A stretch of 36,496 nucleotides of DNA, from assembly GCA_902800435.1 (NCBI GenBank), contig CADCEQ010000042.1, forward strand, positions 1-36,496, written 5' to 3'. This document shows, piece by piece, positions 30,646 through 36,496 of this stretch. The notes under the pieces were generated by a model. It had not been told where the DNA came from, made no database searches, and saw only the letters and a program-made list of their open reading frames with translations. Positions within the stretch are counted from its first letter, which is position 1. Each line of letters begins with the position of its first letter. This DNA comes from an uncultured Prevotellaceae bacterium (GTDB lineage: Bacteria; Bacteroidota; Bacteroidia; Bacteroidales; Bacteroidaceae). Both the position numbers and the translations under genes were made by a program.

Positions 30646-31485
30646 TTATGACTGATGATAGGCTACAAGGCCGTCGATGGGGCTGCGCAGGATGGTTCCG
30701 ATGGTGAAGCCCTCGGCGGTAGCAGCCTGCGAGAGCTGCTCGCGGAAGTGGTGGGCAATGCTGCCGACGAAGCCGACGGGCAGGTCTGTTCGCTGATACT
30801 GAGCGACATTGCGGCTAAAGAAGTCGCGGAAGCAGCCGACGACCATCTGGCTCAGTTCGGGCACGTCAAGATGCTCATGGATGAAGGGCGACAGCGAGGC
30901 CAGGAAACGGTTGGCCATAGGCTGGCGGTAAACGCGGCTGATGACGTCGGACATCTGGAGTCCCGTCTGCTGCTCAAAGGTCTCGCGCAGGGCTACGGGC
31001 AGCAGTCCTTTGTAGAGTGCATTGAGCAGATGGCGGCCCAGTACGGCTCCGCTGCCCTCATCGCCCAGAATGTAGCCCAGCGGCGGCGTGTTCTGCACTA
31101 TCTGGAGGCCGTCGTAGAGGCCAGAGTTGGCTCCCGTGCCTATGATGCAGGCAATGCCCTCGGAGCCCCCGCAGACGGCTCGTGCAGCCCCAAGGAGGTC
31201 GCCGTGAGCCTCGACTGCGGCTTGGGGAAACACTTGTTGCAGCAGACTGGTCATGAGCGGCTCGAGTTCGGGCCGTACGCCGCTGCCGTAGAAATGGAGC
31301 CGGGAAACGGGAGCCGGGAGGCCCGTCAGTTGCGGCAACAGTTCTACGCGGAGGATGGCCAGAATGTCGTCCTCCGATTGGTGAAATGGATTGATGCCCT
31401 GCGTCTGCAGGCGTGCCCTGACGTCGGCACCGTCGGCCAGCACCCAGTCGGTCTTGGTGCTGCCGCTGTCAGCAATGAGTTTCAT
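30646..31485 (-). CDS. N-acetylglucosamine kinase-type sugar kinase (BadF/BcrAD ATPase fold)
   Basis: 279 residues from the ATG at 31485. An in-frame ATG six codons upstream lies inside the -7 box and is rejected. ASKHA-fold motifs: phosphate-1 loop LIADSGSTKTDWVL (~3-16), IACIIGTGANSGLY (phosphate-2), and GYILGDEGSGAVLGRHLLN. This group phosphorylates N-acetylglucosamine or related amino sugars in the cytoplasm. The neighbouring mannanase gene suggests a sugar-salvage unit, but substrate is not readable. Confidence 0.88.
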   Translation of the reverse strand: MKLIADSGSTKTDWVLADGADVRARLQTQGINPFHQSEDDILAILRVELLPQLTGLPAPVSRLHFYGSGVRPELEPLMTSLLQQVFPQAAVEAHGDLLGAARAVCGGSEGIACIIGTGANSGLYDGLQIVQNTPPLGYILGDEGSGAVLGRHLLNALYKGLLPVALRETFEQQTGLQMSDVISRVYRQPMANRFLASLSPFIHEHLDVPELSQMVVGCFRDFFSRNVAQYQRTDLPVGFVGSIAHHFREQLSQAATAEGFTIGTILRSPIDGLVAYHQS

Positions 31486-31490
31486 GGGCA

Positions 31491-31498
31491 CAAAAGTA
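31491..31498 (-). promoter_or_regulatory. -7 box of the sugar kinase/mannanase operon
   Basis: TACTTTTG on the minus strand, ending 5 nt before the ATG at 31485. It decides the start codon and predicts a very short or leaderless transcript. Confidence 0.6.
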
Positions 31499-31528
31499 CG
31501 CAAATAAAATTAAAAAACGGCATTTTGC

Positions 31529-31559
31529 TTTGATATTTTTGCATTTTTAGTTACCTTTG
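31529..31559 (+). promoter_or_regulatory. Promoter of MscS-like gene
   Basis: -33 TTTG (31529-31532), 19-nt spacer, -7 TACCTTTG (31552-31559), 25 nt before the ATG. Divergent from the kinase promoter. Confidence 0.82.
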
Positions 31560-31584
31560 CGCCTACAAAAGACTAAGGAATGCA

Positions 31585-33915
31585 ATGAAGAGACTGATAT
31601 TCTTACTGACGATGCTGGTCGTTGCACTGGCCGACACCCACGCCGTGCTGAAAGAGCGCGATCTGGAGAAGACGCTCGAGATTCTGCGGCAGGAGCTGAC
31701 TGAGTTCCACCACGACCTCTCGGACATGACCTCGGAGCGCAAGCAGCAGAACGAACAAATCTTCGGACAGCTCATGGAGACGATGAAGCAGTCGGGGCAG
31801 AACGCGCTGATGCTCTACTCGCAGAAGCAGAACTACGTATTCGACCTGACCTACGCCTGCCATCAGGCTACTGAGCAGTACAACGCATTCCGCCGCTCAC
31901 AGCTGCCCTTCCTCGACTTCCTGGCCACGACCGAGGCCGACATTGCCAAGTACGACAGCCTGGTCAGCAGCCTCTCGTCGATGCACGCTAACATGCTCAG
32001 CGACCGCGGGCGCGTGAACCGTAACGTATGTCTGACGCTGGCCACGAACATTCGCAACACGCTGACAGAGAACCGCCAACAGATAAACGACTACATCCAC
32101 TACTACGAGGTGACGGAGAACAGGCTGAAAAACCTGAACGACTATGCCAACAAGCGCTACAACGAAATTCAGACCGGCATCTTCAGTAACGGCGGCCACA
32201 ACTACTTCACGATTCTCAAGAGCCTGCAGCACAGCCTTAGGGAGACGCGCGAGACGATTGCCGACAAGTACAAGTCGAGCGAGCGAGGGTCGCAATGGGA
32301 CAGCAGCGTCATCTTCGGACTGTTCGGCATCATCGTCGTCTACGTGCTGATAGCCATCGGACTCAACCTGCTCGTGTTCAGATTCCTGATGCCCAAACGG
32401 TTCCGGACGGAGGAGTTCCTCAAGAAGCGCACCTGCATCATTCTGGCTACTACCACCATTACCTTTGCGCTCATCATGGGAATCCTGCGGGCTACGCTGG
32501 AGCAGAACTTCTTCATCATGGCCAGCGACCTGCTGATAGAGTACGCGTGGCTGCTGGGCGTCATCCTGATTTCGCTGCTGCTGCGCGTGGGCGGCGACCA
32601 GATCAGGAGTGCCTTCTACATCTACGCGCCGCTGGTGTTCATCGGGTTTATCGTCATCTCGTTCCGCATCATCCTCATACCCAACCAGCTGGTGAACCTC
32701 ATCTTCCCGCCCGTGCTGCTGGCCTGCACCGTCTGGCAATGGGTGGTCATTCGCCGACACAACAAGCGCGTGCCGCGCTCCGACATGTTCTACACTTACA
32801 TCTCGCTGCTGGTGTTCATTGCGTCGGTGGTGCTCTCATGGACGGGCTACACGCTGCTCAGCGTTCAGATTCTCATCTGGTGGATTATGCAGCTCACATG
32901 TATCCTCACCATTACCTGCGTCGCACAGTACGTTCACCTTTACGGCCACAGGCACGGTCTCGACGAGGCTCCCATCACCCGCAGCTGGCTCTACAGGCTG
33001 CTCTCGGGCGTACTGCTGCCCGTCATGGGCGTGCTCTCGGTGATGCTCAGTATCTGGTGGGCAGCCGACGTGTTCAACCTCAGCGACATCTGCATGGACC
33101 TCTTCCGCCGTAAGTTCATCGACACCAAGAACCTGACCGTCAGCATCACTAAGCTCACGATGGTTGTCTGCCTGTGGTTCCTGTTCAGATACATCGCTGC
33201 TGCCGTGCTCGACCTGCTACGACTGCACTATAACAGACAAGACCCGACAACGGCCCAGAGCCGCGAGGTCATGGGGCGCAACGTCATCCAGGTCATCGTC
33301 TGGGGACTCTGGCTGCTCATCTCGCTCAGCATCCTCGACATCAGCGTCACCTGGCTCGTCGCCATCTCAGGCGGACTGTCAACGGGTATCGGTTTCGCCT
33401 CGAAGGACATCATCGAGAACATCTATTACGGTGCCTCGCTCATGGCTGGGCGCGTGAAGGTGGGCGACTGGATTGAGGTCGACGGCACGATGGGCCGCGT
33501 GGCCAGCATCAGCTACACATCGACCGTCGTCGAGTCGCTCTATGGCGAGGTCATCACGTTCCAGAACTCGCAGCTCTTCACCAAGAACTATAAGAACCTG
33601 ACCAAGAACCACGGATACGTGCTGGCTGTTGTGCCATTCGGCGTGGCCTACGGCTCGAACCTCAAACAGGTGTCGCAGGTCGTCGAGGAGGCTGTCAACC
33701 AGCTTCACCACCCCTGGATGGACCCCGAAAAGCAGGTCAAGTCGGTCGTAGCACAGATGAACGACTCAAGCGTCGACTTCAAGCTCTTCGTCTGGGCCGA
33801 CGCACCGAAGAAGTCATACGTCGTCAGCGACGTCCTGAAGTGCGTCTACGATACCCTCGACAAGAACGGCATCGCTATCCCATTCCCACAGCGCGACATT
33901 CATATCATTCAATAA
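31585..33915 (+). CDS. Large MscS-type mechanosensitive channel
   Basis: 776 residues. A signal-like N-terminus, a ~220-residue periplasmic coiled-coil region (KERDLEKTLEILRQELTEFH onwards), then many TM helices (~240-600) and the MscS core. The pore-lining helix region is WLVAISGGLSTGIGFASKDI, then the beta-domain GRVKVGDWIEVDGTMGRVAS and the C-terminal alpha/beta domain to the end. Long MscS proteins with an N-terminal periplasmic domain resemble MscK/YbiO-type channels. It would release solutes on hypo-osmotic shock. The SDR gene follows 11 nt later, so the genes to 35721 may be one operon. Confidence 0.92.
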   Translation: MKRLIFLLTMLVVALADTHAVLKERDLEKTLEILRQELTEFHHDLSDMTSERKQQNEQIFGQLMETMKQSGQNALMLYSQKQNYVFDLTYACHQATEQYNAFRRSQLPFLDFLATTEADIAKYDSLVSSLSSMHANMLSDRGRVNRNVCLTLATNIRNTLTENRQQINDYIHYYEVTENRLKNLNDYANKRYNEIQTGIFSNGGHNYFTILKSLQHSLRETRETIADKYKSSERGSQWDSSVIFGLFGIIVVYVLIAIGLNLLVFRFLMPKRFRTEEFLKKRTCIILATTTITFALIMGILRATLEQNFFIMASDLLIEYAWLLGVILISLLLRVGGDQIRSAFYIYAPLVFIGFIVISFRIILIPNQLVNLIFPPVLLACTVWQWVVIRRHNKRVPRSDMFYTYISLLVFIASVVLSWTGYTLLSVQILIWWIMQLTCILTITCVAQYVHLYGHRHGLDEAPITRSWLYRLLSGVLLPVMGVLSVMLSIWWAADVFNLSDICMDLFRRKFIDTKNLTVSITKLTMVVCLWFLFRYIAAAVLDLLRLHYNRQDPTTAQSREVMGRNVIQVIVWGLWLLISLSILDISVTWLVAISGGLSTGIGFASKDIIENIYYGASLMAGRVKVGDWIEVDGTMGRVASISYTSTVVESLYGEVITFQNSQLFTKNYKNLTKNHGYVLAVVPFGVAYGSNLKQVSQVVEEAVNQLHHPWMDPEKQVKSVVAQMNDSSVDFKLFVWADAPKKSYVVSDVLKCVYDTLDKNGIAIPFPQRDIHIIQ

Positions 33916-33926
33916 GGAGTTAACGT

Positions 33927-34700
33927 ATGAGACAGAAACTGATACTGATTACGGGGGCATCATCGGGCATCGGCGAGGCCTGCGCCTGGAAGTTTGCAGA
34001 AAACGGCTGCCGACTGATTCTTAACGCCAGAAGCGAAGACAAACTGCTGGAAATCAAGGAGAAACTACAATCGGAGTACGGAACGGAGGTACTGCTGATG
34101 GCTTGTGACGTCAGAGACGGCGAAGCAGTCAAGAAGGCCATCGACTCGCTGCCCGAACAGTGGCGCGACATCGATGTGCTGGTCAACAATGCCGGGCTGG
34201 CTTTGGGTACCGACAAGGAGCACGAGCTGGACTTGGAGGAGGCGTTCACAATGATTGACACGAACGTGAAGGCTCTGCTGCGGATGACGCGACTCGTAGT
34301 GCCCGGTATGGTGAAACGCAACAAGGGGCACGTCATCAACATTGGCTCAATTGCCGGCGATGGTGCCTATCCTGGCGGCAGCGTCTACTGCGCCACAAAG
34401 GCTGCGGTAAAGGTGCTCAGCGACGGGCTGCGCATCGACCTCTACGACACGCCCATCCGCGTGACCAACGTCAAGCCGGGGCTCGTCGAGACAAACTTCT
34501 CGAATGTCCGACTGCATGGTGATAAGGCGAAGGCCAAGAAGTTGTACACAGGCATTAAGCCGCTGACTGGCAAGGACATAGCCGAAGTCGTCTATTTCGC
34601 AGCATCGGCTCCTGAACACGTTCAGATTGCCGAGGTCAGGGTTCTGGCTACGCATCAGGCATCTGCCCAAATGGTTTGGAGGGAGCAGAATGAGAAGTAA
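33927..34700 (+). CDS. SDR family NAD(P)-dependent oxidoreductase (YdfG-like)
   Basis: 257 residues, classical short-chain dehydrogenase. Cofactor loop ITGASSGIGEA (~8-18), NNAG (~87-90), catalytic Ser141 (NIGSIAG), Tyr154 and Lys158 (YCATK), and VKPGLVETNFSN. The Arg in LNARSEDKL after beta-2 suggests NADPH preference. Closest in feel to YdfG, the 3-hydroxy acid / serine dehydrogenase, which fits the downstream amino-acid hydrolase. It overlaps the asparaginase start by 11 nt. Confidence 0.93.
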   Translation: MRQKLILITGASSGIGEACAWKFAENGCRLILNARSEDKLLEIKEKLQSEYGTEVLLMACDVRDGEAVKKAIDSLPEQWRDIDVLVNNAGLALGTDKEHELDLEEAFTMIDTNVKALLRMTRLVVPGMVKRNKGHVINIGSIAGDGAYPGGSVYCATKAAVKVLSDGLRIDLYDTPIRVTNVKPGLVETNFSNVRLHGDKAKAKKLYTGIKPLTGKDIAEVVYFAASAPEHVQIAEVRVLATHQASAQMVWREQNEK

Positions 34701-35721
34701 GGTTCTTCTGATATATACCGGCGGCACCATCGGCATGAACCGCAACCCCTCAACTGGTGCCCTCGAGCCGTTCGACTTCGAGCATCTGCTCAGCAGTGTG
34801 CCCGAGCTGAAGCAGTTCGACACGCTGATTGACACCTACCAGTTCCAGCCGCCTATCGACTCAAGCGACATGTCGCCGGCTCGGTGGACGGACATCAGCC
34901 ACACCATAGCCGACCGCTACGACCAGTACGACGGCTTCGTCGTGCTTCACGGCACTGACACAATGGCCTACACGGCATCCGCCCTGAGCTACATGCTGGA
35001 GAACCTGACGAAACCCGTCATCTTCACCGGCTCACAGCTGCCCATCGGACAACTGCGTACCGACGGCAAGGAGAACCTTATCACATCGATTGAGATGGCG
35101 GCGGCAAAGGATGCTGACGGGCATGCCGTCGTGCCTGAGGTGGGCATCTACTTCAACGCCCGACTGCTGCGCGGTAACCGCACTACAAAGCAGAGCGCCG
35201 AGGAGTTTAATGCCTTCGAGTCGTTCAACTACCCGCATCTGGCCGAGGCTGGCGTCAACATCAGCTACCACCGCGAGCGGATGTTACGTCCCGACTGGGA
35301 CAAGCCCATGATTCCTCATTTCCGTCTGGACAATAATGTGATTATCTTCTCACTGTTTCCAGGCATCCGCGAAGACCTTATACGTCATATCATTCACACG
35401 CCGAATCTGAAGGCCATCGTCATGCGCACCTTTGGATCGGGCAACGCCCCTCAGAGTCCGTGGCTGCTTAATGCATTAAAAGAAGGTACGCGCGCGGGGA
35501 AGGTCATCGTCAATATCAGCCAATGCATGCAGGGCGCCGTCGAGATGTCGCGCTACGGCTGTGGCTACCATCTGCAGGAAGCGGGCGTCATAAGTGGCTG
35601 CGACTCTACGGTCGAGGCCGCCGTTACCAAACTGATGTTCCTGCAAAGCCACTACGACAATCCCGACGAGGTGCGCCGCTTGATGCAGCAGAGCATCCGC
35701 GGCGAAATCACACTTCCTTAA
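34690..35721 (+). CDS. ansA: Type I (cytoplasmic) L-asparaginase
   Basis: 343 residues from the ATG at 34690, which gives MRSKVLLIYTGGTIGM; earlier in-frame ATGs fall within the SDR gene and precede non-homologous sequence. Catalytic motifs: first Thr in YTGGTIG (Thr13), second in VVLHGTDTMAYTASAL (Thr89-Asp90), and the lysine in RGNRTTKQSAEEFNAF. There is no signal peptide, so it is the cytosolic type. It hydrolyses asparagine to aspartate and ammonia. It overlaps the upstream SDR gene by 11 nt and is followed by 74 nt to the rubrerythrin gene. Confidence 0.95.
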   Translation: MRSKVLLIYTGGTIGMNRNPSTGALEPFDFEHLLSSVPELKQFDTLIDTYQFQPPIDSSDMSPARWTDISHTIADRYDQYDGFVVLHGTDTMAYTASALSYMLENLTKPVIFTGSQLPIGQLRTDGKENLITSIEMAAAKDADGHAVVPEVGIYFNARLLRGNRTTKQSAEEFNAFESFNYPHLAEAGVNISYHRERMLRPDWDKPMIPHFRLDNNVIIFSLFPGIREDLIRHIIHTPNLKAIVMRTFGSGNAPQSPWLLNALKEGTRAGKVIVNISQCMQGAVEMSRYGCGYHLQEAGVISGCDSTVEAAVTKLMFLQSHYDNPDEVRRLMQQSIRGEITLP

Positions 35722-35795
35722 ACCCACGCATAAATTGCCCATATTGCCACATAGCCCATAACCCCCATAATAATAATAACTAAACAAACAACTTT

Positions 35796-36338
35796 ATGAA
35801 AGAACTAAAAGGAACAAAAACCGAGAAAAACCTGCAGGAAGCATTTGCAGGAGAGTCAATGGCACGCAACAAGTACACCTACTGGGCATCGAAAGCCAAG
35901 AAGGACGGCTACGTACAGATAGCTGCCATCTTTGAGGAAACAGCTGCCAACGAGAAGGAACACGCCAAGATGTGGTTCAAACTCCTTGAGGGCGGTGCCA
36001 TCAAGTCAACCCCAGAGAACCTCGAGGCTGCCGCTGGTGGCGAGAACTTCGAGTGGACTGACATGTACGCCCGCATGGCTCGTGAGGCCCGCGAAGAAGG
36101 CTTCGACGAGATTGCCGAGAAGTTCGAGGGAGTCGCTGCCATCGAGAAGGAGCACGAGGAGCGCTATCGCAAGCTGCTGGACAACATCCGCAAGGAGCGC
36201 GTATTCTCAAAAGATGGCGATGTCATCTGGCAATGCTCAAACTGCGGCCACATCGTCATCGGTAAGAAGGCCCCCGGGGAGTGTCCCGTCTGCAACCATC
36301 CCCAGTCCTACTTCCAGGTAAAGGCCGAGAACTACTAA
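35796..36338 (+). CDS. rbr: Rubrerythrin
   Basis: 180 residues. Ferritin-like di-iron domain (~1-135) with helices [35 protein letters not shown] and [20 protein letters not shown], holding the expected Glu and ExxH ligands. The C-terminal rubredoxin-like domain has Cys147/Cys150 (CSNC) and Cys163/Cys166 (CPVC) for the Fe(Cys)4 centre. It reduces hydrogen peroxide in the cytoplasm of anaerobes. The 74-nt leader is A-rich just before the ATG. I could not pick out a confident promoter. Confidence 0.97.
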   Translation: MKELKGTKTEKNLQEAFAGESMARNKYTYWASKAKKDGYVQIAAIFEETAANEKEHAKMWFKLLEGGAIKSTPENLEAAAGGENFEWTDMYARMAREAREEGFDEIAEKFEGVAAIEKEHEERYRKLLDNIRKERVFSKDGDVIWQCSNCGHIVIGKKAPGECPVCNHPQSYFQVKAENY

Positions 36339-36357
36339 GCAGCTACTGCTACCAACG

Positions 36358-36393
36358 AAAAGAAGCCCTGAATCATTGCTGACTCAGGGCTTC
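36358..36393 (-). terminator. Terminator of the rRNA operon
   Basis: Minus-strand stem GAAGCCCTGA/TCAGGGCTTC (36393-36384 with 36371-36362), 12-nt loop, then TTTT. It lies just past the 5S 3' end. The plus strand lacks a T run, so it is weaker for the rubrerythrin gene. Confidence 0.8.
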
Positions 36394-36401
36394 GCTCTAT
36401 A

Positions 36402-36496
<95 letters not shown>

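Noticed and set aside
34627..34689. Upstream ATG for the asparaginase
   Set aside because: The extra residues are encoded by the SDR gene in another frame and are not asparaginase-like; MRSKVLLIYTGGTIG is the normal beginning.
36362..36393. Hairpin as the terminator of the rubrerythrin gene
   Set aside because: The T run is on the minus strand, so it primarily ends the rRNA operon; bidirectional action is only possible.

Overview
The window looks like a chromosomal stretch of a Bacteroidales bacterium, most likely a gut or rumen Prevotella-type organism. The evidence is TAnnTTTG (-7) promoters with TTG-type -33 boxes, leaders without a strong Shine-Dalgarno, a SusC/SusD pair, lipoproteins with Bacteroidetes-style signal peptides, ECF sigma/anti-sigma operons, and a 5S rRNA of Bacteroidales type at the right edge.
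Layout. (1) 1-6312, minus strand: three consecutive ECF sigma / one-TM anti-sigma / exported-protein operons of similar design, with a shared TGCGTAT promoter-like motif and two clear terminators between them. The first anti-sigma gene carries a 44-bp tandem duplication that shifts its 3' end out of frame. (2) 6357-8780, minus: large secreted thioredoxin-fold protein. (3) 9067-10752, plus: secreted GH43-CBM6 glycosidase. (4) 11006-17873, plus: a nine-gene operon that is the highlight. It encodes a MetY-like PLP enzyme, DsrE-like and TusA-like sulfur carriers, a Family 2B encapsulin shell with an inserted cyclic-nucleotide-binding-like domain, a SufS-type cysteine desulfurase with an N-terminal extension (probable cargo), a ThiS-like carrier ending in GGGSL, an E1-like adenylyltransferase, a JAMM protease and a LuxR-type response regulator. 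I read it as sulfur storage or handling in a protein nanocompartment coupled to protein-thiocarboxylate-dependent synthesis of a sulfur amino acid. The shell gene appears damaged: its conserved C-terminus lies in the +1 frame, and a conserved internal segment seems to be missing.
(5) 17864-28023, minus: a six-gene operon, SusC, SusD, M20 amidohydrolase, a Met/His-rich lipoprotein, an OprC/NosA-like TonB-dependent copper receptor with a CxxxM motif, and a DAACS-family symporter, converging on the encapsulin operon with a 10-bp overlap. (6) 28436-29305: a decayed patch with a VapB-like antitoxin gene, a doubly frameshifted VapC/PIN toxin remnant and a C-terminal dockerin remnant. (7) 29313-31485, minus: GH5 mannanase-like lipoprotein and an N-acetylglucosamine-kinase-type sugar kinase. 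(8) 31585-36338, plus: MscS-type channel, SDR oxidoreductase, type I asparaginase and rubrerythrin. (9) 36358-36496, minus: end of an rRNA operon (5S and terminator).
Small repeats are scattered through the window: a GC-rich stem-loop found four times (three inside genes), a 54-bp element found in two divergent intergenic regions, and A-rich GTAAAA repeats.
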